Origin: Haematococcus lacustris
Taxonomy: Eukaryota > Chlorophyta > Chlorophyceae > Chlamydomonadales > Haematococcaceae
Direction of reading: 5' to 3'
DNA length: 64,000 bases
Assembly (NCBI GenBank): GCA_030144725.1
Contig: JASKMD010000013.1
Span: forward strand, 3,310,322-3,374,321
In this document: positions 41,601-49,132 of the stretch, one piece after another
How the letters are laid out: each line of letters opens with the position of its first letter
Position numbering within the stretch: the stretch's first letter is position 1
Program-made: the position numbers and the translations under genes
The notes under the pieces: generated by a model
Database searches by the model: none
Seen by the model: only the letters and a program-made list of their open reading frames with translations
What the model was told of the DNA's origin: nothing

Positions 41601-43966
41601 TCTACCCTAGCAAGGCCATCTGCGTGATGCCCCGGGGGGAGGGAGGGGTGGGGCTTCCCGACCTGGGGGTCACCAGCACGGCCATGCTGGCGAAGATGCT
41701 GGCCCAGCTCTGGTCGCCCCGGGTTCGTCCCTGGCAGCCTCTGACCCACAGCCTGCTGGCAGACCCCTCCCACGGCCTCAGCACGTGGGTCATCACCGAC
41801 CCCACCGCCCCCCCCTCGCGAGGCATCAGCCCGCGGCTGCAAGCTCACGTGGCGGCCCTGGCGGAGCTCAAGCTGTTCCGCGCGGTGCCCCCCGCTAGTC
41901 AGTCCTTCTTCTCGGTGCTGGCAGAGCCGCTGTGGTACAACGCGCAAGTCCGCATGAACCCAGCAGCTAGGGAGGCAGCAGCTGAGCAGGGTTGGACCCA
42001 CGTCCGCCACGTGAGGGAGGCCCTGCATAGCCCCCAGCTGGAGGGGGATGCCCGCTGGGCTGCCGACCTGGTCAGGGCTTGCCTCCCCGAGCCCTGGCAG
42101 GGCATGGTGGACCGCCTGCAGCCTCCTCAGCCGGAGTGGGAGTGCCTGAGGGTTGGGCCAGGGGTGGGGTTTGTGATGCGGCGCCACCCCCTGCTCCAGC
42201 CCTCCCACTGGGTGGGCCCCAACGGCCGCCTCTACCCCCTAGACCCCACAGGACAGGGGCCCCTAGGGGCTTTCTGGGCGGAGGGAGGGGCGGCCTGGGA
42301 GCCAGCTGCGGTGGCCCGGCTCAACAAGCCCAGCTACAGGCTGACCCCGGGGGAGCGAGCCACCCACCTCCGCCCTCTACCCGCCCAGCATCACGTGGCA
42401 CAGGAGCAGGCTCAAGGGCAGGAGCAAGGAGGAGCCAGGGCGGTTGGCAGGGGGGGGGGGCGGGCAAGGGGGCGGGGCGGGGGCAGGGGGCGAGGGCGTG
42501 GAGGAGGTGGAGGGCGTAGGGGAGCAGGGGGCGGGGCGGGAGGGCAGGCTGCCGACCCAGCTGACGAGGGGCCTGGCACCTGGCCTAAGGAGGAGTGGCT
42601 CTTGGGCCCCTGGGCTCACCTGCAGCTGGACCCTCAGGTGTGGGGCATGGGCACCACCACCCTCATGGACTTCTCGGTCAAGCATGCCAGGGTGCGCCTC
42701 CACCAGCTCCAGCGCGTCAGTGCCGACCCCTTCTACCCACCCAATGGGGGCTTGTGGCCTGCGCTGTGGGGTGTGCGGCCCCCCCGGGCAGCGGGCGAAC
42801 CGGAGGTGGCAGCGGTGGCTGATGGGGCCCTGAGGGAGCTGGAGCTCAAGTGGGAGGCCAGCGCGCAGCAGGTGGCAGGCCAGGGGGCAGCGGGGGAGCG
42901 GGAGCAGCAGGGCAGGGATGTGGAGGAGCGGCTCCCCGAGGAGGTGCAGGGCAGCCAACCGCCTCGCTGGCTGGACACCTCCGCCAGGGCGCACCATCGT
43001 CCCTCGCCGCAGGACAGGGCGGCCGAGCAGGCTGAGCGGCAGCTGGAGGCCCAGCAGCGGCGTGGGGGCAGGCAGCCCGCCCCCCGGGCCGACACCGCGG
43101 ACCAGCTGGCTGTGGGTGTCCAGGCGGGCCAGCCGTGTGCGAAGGTGTGGAAGGAGCTGCTAGACCCCACCCTCCGTCGGGAGCACGTCATCGTGGCCTG
43201 GCGGCTGCTTCACGCCAGCCTCATGGTCGGGGCCTTGTGGGGTCACATCCTCAAGGGGGCGGCTGCCCCGGGCTCGTCCGCCTGCCGCTTCTGCCAGCCG
43301 GGGCACCTGGAGACCCTCACCCACGCCTTCCTGACCTGCCCCGCCGTGGCCCCAGCCTGGGAGTGGGTGCTGGACGTGTACGGCCGCCTCACAGGCACCC
43401 GCCCCCCCTCAGGCGACGCCATGCTGCTCCTCAGTGGGCGCCCCACCCGCGGCGAGGCCCCCCCCTTCCAGCCCCCTGACAGCCTGTTGTGGCTGCGGCT
43501 GCGCGTGGCCTACCTGGGCGCAGTGTGGCGCCTCCGCAGCTCAGGAGCCGCTACAGCCCTGCAGCCACAGCAGGTGGCGAGGCGGGTCGTGGAGGAGATC
43601 ATCTCCACCCTCACCACGGCCGTCAAGCGTGACTGGCATCGGGTGGGGAGGGACATCCGCGTGGGCCTCTGCGGCGCTGTGCCCTCCACCTGGTTCAAGG
43701 GAAAGGACCCGGAGTTGGACGCTGCCCACTTCGACCAGCTGTGGCCCGAGGCGTCGGGGGGCTGGTTTGCCAAGCAGCCTAGGAGGGAGCGGAGGGGGCA
43801 GAGCGGGCAGGAGGGGGCAGAGGGGAGGGTTGGGGCAGGAGGAGTGGAGGAGGAGAGGGCAGCAGGGAGGCCTAGGCATGGGGAGGGCAGGGCGCAGGGG
43901 GGGGGAGAGCTAGTGGTTCGCCTCTCCTTGCAGTGGCCCGTCCCCTTCCCCGTCGAGCCAGCCTGA
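38612..43966 (+). CDS. L1 ORF2: APE endonuclease and reverse transcriptase
   Basis: Performs target-primed reverse transcription. 1,784 residues, uninterrupted. Endonuclease at residues ~10-265: LNVQG (N16), QEC (E45), GDFN (D161, N163), TDHRP (D258, H259). RT ~500-860: LVPKAGKPRDQVAGYRPITL, SQSAFILGRDI, LDLAGAYDNV, and catalytic EYADD (~777-781). A Gly/Gln-rich insert (~830-885) follows the YADD region, and a second Arg/Gly-rich tract lies at ~1275-1320. C-terminal zinc-finger-like C-RF-C-QPGHLETLTHAFLTC at ~1555-1575. ATG chosen as the first in frame, two bases after the upstream stop. Copy 2 lacks most of this region. Intact, so possibly active in trans. Confidence 0.9.
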   Translation: MQRPGVAARFLAVTLNVQGLAQPHKLQALLDWAADSPAQVVFLQECHRAESVWQWAEAHSGAKPAWRGQWFYTPGTGSSQGCLVLVKPSTILQGCTQVQLQAEGAQGRVLRVDGELAGRPVSLVCVYAPAQQAERPAFYAECLPACLPPAADRRLLLMGGDFNCILAPVDRVGIPQGSQHGEAWVGSRGQGAEQLRQLVGERGLVDPWRHLHPSKRDLTHFSERWQTGARLDRWYVSEELVQWQMDSAIQGVLPVPTDHRPVSVAVCPPDLPLTVPAPWQLHPAHLDNPDLLDCLKDFLQAEALYHEAASQLGLPRDGHRARWARLKQGLAMRAQHFLRAQRRAQRDLQQRREKAAAVARAHLVRQLVRVEREGEAEVQAAQHLGEAAALAGVGAREQGAQQSLLASAVLDQYYGDRSSFFFYHRDQPAHTPTLISSLQLPGQPGHPADLTTPAGVKAACRAFQQHYSAAGPTGVYAAKPVDTAARAALLGSLTSHLTPTQARAAEGPDGSPMLSEEELGRALQGCAHSKAPGLDGLPMEVYDRLWVELGRPLRAMLREALADTADPAPLAEFLTGIITLVPKAGKPRDQVAGYRPITLLNCDVRLVARAVEDRLQLPLDLLVSPSQSAFILGRDISDSVQFHLGLLEYLQQRGSPAWLLLLDLAGAYDNVSWGLLQETMEAMGFCREGHVRWAQLLHRGATSQVLVNGHLTDSFPLASGLLQGSGASPLYWCIVLQPLVSYLSSLQLAGRISTPTIPSSPLALHRAALTPALPSKEYADDLTIVVLDRVRDGKVVVEALGLFRAAGGPALSVSKSSALPCAQPEHGLGNQGGSGPEGAGRGGRVGDGGEGGGQGQVGEQGLGGGLGEGGGLGQQQGGREQGGEQEPEVVIPAVRAGVPVRHLGVPLGAASYAATSEAAFGGAAAAMMAASLPWRPQGLNLLGRVQVAQQCLASKSIYQMAFVQPSAPLAQAMALAVNRFVAASDLPQERSPNSSRLYPSKAICVMPRGEGGVGLPDLGVTSTAMLAKMLAQLWSPRVRPWQPLTHSLLADPSHGLSTWVITDPTAPPSRGISPRLQAHVAALAELKLFRAVPPASQSFFSVLAEPLWYNAQVRMNPAAREAAAEQGWTHVRHVREALHSPQLEGDARWAADLVRACLPEPWQGMVDRLQPPQPEWECLRVGPGVGFVMRRHPLLQPSHWVGPNGRLYPLDPTGQGPLGAFWAEGGAAWEPAAVARLNKPSYRLTPGERATHLRPLPAQHHVAQEQAQGQEQGGARAVGRGGGRARGRGGGRGRGRGGGGGRRGAGGGAGGQAADPADEGPGTWPKEEWLLGPWAHLQLDPQVWGMGTTTLMDFSVKHARVRLHQLQRVSADPFYPPNGGLWPALWGVRPPRAAGEPEVAAVADGALRELELKWEASAQQVAGQGAAGEREQQGRDVEERLPEEVQGSQPPRWLDTSARAHHRPSPQDRAAEQAERQLEAQQRRGGRQPAPRADTADQLAVGVQAGQPCAKVWKELLDPTLRREHVIVAWRLLHASLMVGALWGHILKGAAAPGSSACRFCQPGHLETLTHAFLTCPAVAPAWEWVLDVYGRLTGTRPPSGDAMLLLSGRPTRGEAPPFQPPDSLLWLRLRVAYLGAVWRLRSSGAATALQPQQVARRVVEEIISTLTTAVKRDWHRVGRDIRVGLCGAVPSTWFKGKDPELDAAHFDQLWPEASGGWFAKQPRRERRGQSGQEGAEGRVGAGGVEEERAAGRPRHGEGRAQGGGELVVRLSLQWPVPFPVEPA

Positions 43967-44445
43967 GCTGCAGGGTTGCTGGTGGGGGCTTAGGGCGTTC
44001 GGTGGGTGGGGTGGGCTAGGCTCCGGGGGGATGTCTGGGTGTCAGGGGACCGGGGGCTTAGGTGGTCTTGGTTTGAGCGTTGGGGGTAGGGTTCTCGGTT
44101 TCAGGTCGAGGGGCGGAACTTTTGCTCGTGTGGGTAGTTTTGTGGGGAGGGTATGGGGAGGGTCTGGGGAGGTGAGCTAGGGTGGAGGGCGTTTGGTGTG
44201 GGGGAGTGTCTTGACGTTGTCCTAGGGAGGGGGTTGCTTGGGTTGTGTGGACCTTTGCTTGGGGGGTGTGGACCTTTGCTTGGGGTGTGTGGACCGCTGT
44301 GTTTGGCTGGGGTGCTTGGGGATCGTGTATGGGGGAACCTTGTCTTTTGTAGTCTTCTCTTTTCTTCTTTTCTTTAGTCTCACTCTCTCTCTTGTAATGC
44401 TCCTCCATCAAAAAAAAAAAAAAAAAAAAAAAAAGGAAAAAAAAA
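43967..44445 (+). other. L1 copy 1 3' UTR and poly(A) tail
   Basis: G/T-rich 3' UTR with tandem GTGTGGACC-TTTGCTTGGGG units (44245-44295), ending in an A run at 44410-44434, GG, and nine more A. The tail is directly followed by the right copy of the 78-bp target duplication. Confidence 0.88.
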
Positions 44446-44520
44446 GCCACGGGTGGGGCGACCACTGAGGAGCAGCATGGCGTCGCCTGAGGGGGGGCGG
44501 GTGCCTGTGAGGCGGCCGTA
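44446..44520. repeat. Right copy of the L1 78-bp target-site duplication (split)
   Basis: Same as 8720-8794; its last three bases (CAC) are displaced to 46059-46061 by the pogo-like insertion at its TA. Confidence 0.82.
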
Positions 44521-46056
44521 CACAGTAAAGTGCCTAAATCCGGCCATTTCTTTGCCAAAACCGTCACAAGTTCTCCACCACCGCGCCAAAGTGAATAAAC
44601 TTGATATCACTGAGTAGGGCTTGAAGCCTGCTGCTCAACAGTAGCAGACTCATGCCTGGGCTCCACAGGCTTGTCACAATACGGCCAAAACTCTGACATA
44701 CCCCCCCAAATAGGGTGTTTCAAAACTAACTCTACCTAAATCTGGCCACTTGCATTACTCCCAACTTTGACTTAAACCCTACCCTGCAATTTAAGGCATG
44801 TACTCACCATGGGGGGTATCACCAAATGCAATAGAAATGGTTGATGATAGTTGTGTTGTGAGTCGAAAATTAATGCATTACAATGTGCCCCCCCCCCCTA
44901 CACGCGAGCCTCTCCACCATACTTAGCTGCCCTAATGAAAACCTGCTCTTTCAGCTCCTGCCTGTTCTAGAATTGGTCCACTGCCCGGAAATACAACGTA
45001 GGTTGCTCCTCCATTGAGCAACTAACAGCTGCATCCATCATATCGTTGGTCACATTTAGGCGCTTCCATGGTGTTGGAGTCGCCATGCTCTTGCCAGCTT
45101 GGATGGAGGTTTTAGCAACTGCCAGCAGTTGCTCCTTGTTGGAGGGGTAAAGGCTCGTCTTGGCAAACGCATGCTTCAATGGCTTCGTTTAGTATGGTTT
45201 TATTTCATATTAATTCATACTAATTAATCTAATTTAATTCAATGGCTTCATTTACTGCTCGGGCTTGCTTTAGGGAAGAAGTGTGGCAGGCCCTTGCTCA
45301 CACGGACCTCGCAGGCCCACTGCACTGCTCCAAGGAGGTCCAATCTGGTCAACCCCCTACCCTGCGCTTGGGCCCCCTTGACAATGCTGACCAGCTTCAT
45401 CTCCTCTGCCTCAGTCAAAGCTGTCGGTCTCCCCCTTGTAGCGACCCTAACCCCCCCTACTGATAAATTATCTAAGGGTGGATCGGGGGACGCCATGCTG
45501 GTTTGCCACAGCACGCACAGAAGGGCCCGTAGCCCCCCTCTTGTACTTGAAGAGGGCCCGAGCGGCGGCTGCAAGCATGCTAGCCCTGTGGCGCGCCCCG
45601 TTAGAAGCTTTGCTAGACCTCCTACCGCGTGTGGCAGAAGCGGTGGTCATTTGAGCAAGGGCCGGGGGCTGAGCTCTGCAAGTAGAAAAGCCATTTTTTG
45701 TTACATGCGAAAATTACTGCCCAACATGGCAAGCGCTACCGCCGGACAGCCGCACATTTGACGCAGCGCACCAACTGCAACATCTTTGTTACCTACCAAG
45801 GTATCTAGGAGCGTTGAGGAAGCTTCCTGAAACGCGCCTGGTAGTCGCGGCCGGGCCTTAACTCCGGATGCGGGTAAAACCGGCGGTCCCGGCAGTGCTA
45901 GGATCTCTCCTCCCACAACGCGCAAACATAACGCGACCCGACAACCACCCTTGTAACTACCTAACAATGCGATGCGCGAAAAGAAAACGAGGGCTTTCGG
46001 TGAAGAAACGAGAGAACACGAGGAACGGGGTGGCCGGAATTAGGCACTTTACTGTG
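44521..46056 (-). mobile_element. Pogo-like (Tc1/mariner) DNA transposon, decayed
   Basis: 1,536 bp with terminal repeats CACAGTAAAGTGCCTAAATC (left) and, complemented, CACAGTAAAGTGCCTAATTC (right), flanked by TA on each side (44519-44520, 46057-46058), the mariner-type target. The interior encodes a broken minus-strand protein with a pogo/CENP-B-like DNA-binding region (45248-45650). No DDE catalytic domain was found, so it is either an internally deleted or a very degenerate copy. It carries AT-rich and poly-C stretches (44888-44900) unlike the neighbouring L1. Confidence 0.8.
45248..45650 (-). pseudogene. Fragment of pogo-type transposase DNA-binding domain
   Basis: Two overlapping frames. 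The first (45650-45468) ends VRAVANQHGVPRSTLR, a psq/helix-turn-helix signature. The second (45574-45248) carries RGRPTALTEAEEMKLVSIVK and LTRLDLLGAVQWACEV, matching the second (CENP-B/Tc5-type) helix-turn-helix of pogo transposases. The join needs a frameshift near 45480. A further minus-strand open stretch (45179-44967, with PWKRLNVTNDMMDAAV) may belong to the same gene. Confidence 0.65.
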
Positions 46057-46058
46057 TA

Positions 46059-47917
46059 CACGTCCAGCACCCACTCCCAGGCTGGGACCACGGCGGGGCA
46101 GGTCAGGAAGGCGTGGGTGAGAGTCTCCAGGTGCCCCGGCTGGCAGAAGCGGCAGGCGGACGAGCCCGGGGCAGCCGCCCCCTTGAGGATGTGACCCCAC
46201 ATCCCGCCCCGTCGTGCGGTGAAGTGGCTCAGTTGGTTAAGGGTGATTCCTACAACTGAGAGGTCGTGGGTTCGACTCCACTACGACGAAAAAAAAGTAA
46301 CTCTGGTGGGACAGTGTCGGCGCCCCATGCCGGAGTCCTCCCTTAATGCACGCTGGTGTTAAACCGGAGTAGTCTTTCTTTCTTTCTTGTGACCCCACAA
46401 GGCACCGACCATGAGGCTGGCGTGAAGCACCCGCCAGGCCACGATGACGTGCTCCCGACGGAGGGTGGGGTCTAGCAACTCTTTCCACACCTTCGCACAC
46501 GGCTGGCCCGCCTAAATACCCACAGCCAGCTGGTCCACGGTGTCGGCCCGGGGGGCGGGCTGAGCAACTGGCTGCCTGCCCCCACGCCGCTGCTGGGCCT
46601 CCAGCTGCCGCTCAGCCTGCTCGGCCGCCCTCATCTGCGGCGAGGGTCGCTGGTGCGCCCTGGCGGAGGTGTCCAGCCAGCGAGGCGGTTGGCTGCCCTG
46701 CACCTCCTCGGGGAGCCGCTCCTCCACATCCCTGCCCTGCTGCTCCCGCTCCCCCGCTGCCCCCTGGCCTGCCGCCTGCTGCGCGCTGGCCTCCCACTTG
46801 AGCTCCAGCTCCCTCAGGGCTCCGTCAGCCACCGCTGCCACCTCCGGTTCGCCCGCTGCCCGGGGGTGGCGCACACCCCACAGCGCAGGCCACAGGCCCC
46901 CACTGGGTGGGTAGAGGGGGTCGGCACTGACGCGCTGGAGCTGGTGGAGGCGCACCCTGGCATGCTTGACAGAGAAGTCCAGCAGGGTGGTGGTGCCCAT
47001 GCCCCACACCTGAGGGTCCAGCTGCAGGTGAGCCCAGGGGCGCAAGAGCCACTCCTCCTTAGGCCAGGTGCCAGTCCCCTCCTCAGCTGGGTCGGCAGCC
47101 TGCCCGCCCGCCCCGCCCCCTGCTCCCCTACGCCCTCCACCTCCTCCACGCCCTCGCCCCTGCCCCCGCCCTGACCCCTTGCCCGCCCCCCTCCCCTGCC
47201 CACCCCCCTGGCTCCTCCTTGCTCCTGCCCCTGAGCCTGCTCCTGCGCCACGTGACCCTGGGCGGGTGGAGGGAGGAGGTGGGGGCTCGCTCCTCCGGAG
47301 TCAGCCTGTAGCTGGGCATGGTGAGCGAGGCCACCGCTGCTGGCTCCCATGGCGCCCCCTCCTCCGCCCAGAATGTCCCTAGGGGCCCCTGCCCTGTGGG
47401 TTCGAGTGGGTAGAGGCGGCCGTTGGGGCCCACCCAGTGGGAGGGCAGCAGCATGGGGGTGCGCCGCATCACAAACCCCACCCCTGGCCCAACCCTCAGG
47501 CACTGCCAAACCGGCTGTGGAGGCTGCAGGCGGTCCACCATGCCCTGCCAGGGCTCGGGGAGGCAAGCCATGACCAGGTTAGCAGCCCAGCGGGGCTCCC
47601 CCTCCAGCTGGGGGCTATGCAGGGCCTCCCTCACGTGGCGGACGTGGGTCCAACCCTGCTTAGCTGCTGCCTCCCTAGCTGCTGGGTTCATGCGGACTTG
47701 CGCGTTGTACCACAGCGGTTCCGCCAGCACCGAGAACAAGGACTGGCTAGCGGGGGGCACCGCACGCAATAGCTTGAGCTCAGCCAGGGCCGCCACGTGA
47801 GCTTGCAGCCGCGGGCTGATGCCTCGCGAGGGGGGGGCGGTGGGGTCGGTGATGACCCACGTGCTGAGGCCGTGGGAGGGGTCTGCCATCAGGCTGTGGG
47901 TCAGAGGCTGCCAGGGA
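46059..47917 (-). pseudogene. L1 copy 2, ORF2 central/C-terminal part
   Basis: Reverse-complement match to L1 copy 1 from about 41730 to 43380, split by a SINE (46202-46387). It encodes the stretch from MADPSHGLSTWVITDPTAPP (47889) to the zinc-finger region (ACRFCQPGHLETLTHAF, ~46150), with several frameshifts and an in-frame stop near 46514. It continues across the pogo and L1 copy 1 insertions to 8797-8109. Confidence 0.88.
46202..46387 (+). mobile_element. tRNA-derived SINE with LINE-like 3' tail
   Basis: 186 bp between 12-bp duplications TGTGACCCCACA (46190-46201, 46388-46399). The head is tRNA-like: A box TGGCTCAGTTGG (46225-46236), B box GGGTTCGACTCC (46268-46279), and a CGTCGT/ACGACG acceptor-like pairing. 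After a short A run comes a body ending CTCCCTTAATGCACGCTGG, ACCGGAGTAGT and a (CTTT)n tail. That 3' part closely resembles the 3' end of the Dualen LINE (53549-53650, complement). Transcription would be by Pol III from the internal boxes. Confidence 0.88.
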
Positions 47918-48851
47918 GAGGAGGCCCTACACCACGAGGCTGCGAGTCAGCTGGGGCTGCCTAGGGATGGGCACAGGGCCAGGTGGGCCCGCATCAAGCA
48001 GGGCCTGGCCATGCGTGCCCAGCACTTCCTGCGGGCCCAGCGCCGCGCGCAGCGTGACCTGCAGCAGCGCAGGGAGAAGGCGGGGGCAGTGGCCAGGGCT
48101 CATCTCGTGCGGCAGCTGGTGCGGGTGGAGCGAGAGGGGGAGGCTGAGGTGCAGGCGGCGCAGCACCTAGGAGAGGCCGCAGTCCTGGAGGGTGTGGGGG
48201 CGAGGGAGCAGGGGGCCCAGCGGTCCCTGCTGGCCAGCGCAGTCCTCGACCAGTACTACGGCGACCGCTCTTCCTTCTACTTCTACCATCGCGACCAGCC
48301 CGCGCACACCCCCACCCTCATCTCTTCTCTCCAGCTCCCCGGACAGCCAGGTCAGCCAGCAGACCTCACCACTCCGGCCGGGGTGAAGGCAGCGTGCAGG
48401 GCTTTCCAGCAGCACTACTCAGCCGCAGAGCCCACCGGAGTCTACGCAGCCAAGCTGGTGGACACAGCTGCGCGCGCCACGCTGCTGGGCAGCCTCACCT
48501 CCCACCTCACCCTCACCCAGACCAGAGCTGCCGAGGGCCCCGATGGCAGCCCTATGCTATCGGAGGAGGAGCTGGGCCGGGCTCTGAAAGGCTGCGCGCA
48601 CAGCAAGGCCCCGGGGCTAGATGGGCTGCCCATGGAGGTCTATGACCGGCTGTGGGTGGAGCTGGGGCGGCCGCTGCATTCCATTTAGCAAGAGGCCCGA
48701 GCAGACACCGCTCACCCTGCCCCCCTGGCAGAGTTCCTGACAGGCATCATCACCCTCATGCCCGAGGCTGGCAAGCCGAGGGACCAGGTGGCCGGCTACC
48801 GCCCCATCACGCTCCTCAACTGCGACGTGCGCCTGGTGGCCAGGGCAGTGG
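47918..48851 (+). pseudogene. Inverted 5' segment of L1 copy 2 (twin priming)
   Basis: Plus-strand match to L1 copy 1 at about 39512-40445 (end of endonuclease to start of RT: EALHHEAASQLGLPRDG to SKAPGLDGLPMEVYD), joined head-on at 47917/47918 to the minus-strand part. Stops at 48686-48688 (HSI-stop) and near 48855. Cut at 48851 by gypsy C. Confidence 0.85.
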
Positions 48852-49059
48852 TGTAGCGTGCTAAGAGCAGCGCCGACAACCGATAACTACCTTCTTTCCC
48901 ACAGCATGACACGGCCAGGGTTTAGAACGTTTCCCCCGAGGAGTCGAACCTCTGAAGCAGGTGTGCACGAAGGCCCACCTGCCCCTTTCGCCCACCATGT
49001 CACACTGCAGTACAGAAGTACCGTGAGGCGAGCTAGGCTTCGAGGAGCCGTTCGCTACA
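48852..49059 (-). repeat. 3' LTR of gypsy C (208 bp)
   Basis: On the minus strand begins TGTAGCGAACGG at 49059 and ends CACGCTACA at 48852. Contains the tRNA-like core: GGCAGGTGGGC (48973-48983, complement) and GGTTCGACTCC (48940-48950, complement). Polypurine tract GGAGGGGGAGGAA lies at 49060-49074 (complement). Confidence 0.88.
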
Positions 49060-49132
49060 TTCCTCCCCCTCCAAAGAGGAAACGCTCCGCCCTCGTGAGA
49101 ACACAAGGACTCGCAACACTATAGCAGTGATG

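Larger units (their letters stand above)
8798..44445 (+). mobile_element. L1-type LINE, copy 1, near complete, split by gypsy B
   Basis: Runs from 8798 (TTTTCCTCACTTTTCGCC) through a 5' UTR (8798-9504, then 33528-33715), ORF1 (33716-38609, broken), ORF2 (38612-43966), a 3' UTR and a poly(A) run ending at 44445. The 5' UTR is interrupted by gypsy B. Excluding B, the element is ~11.6 kb, long for L1 because of low-complexity ORF1 expansions. The 78-bp flanking duplication marks insertion into L1 copy 2. The ORF2 domain order (APE endonuclease, RT, C-terminal zinc finger) places it in the L1 group. Confidence 0.85.

Noticed and set aside
44410..44445. Poly(A) run as assembly filler
   Set aside because: It sits exactly between the L1 3' UTR and the target duplication, as a genuine retrotransposition tail should.
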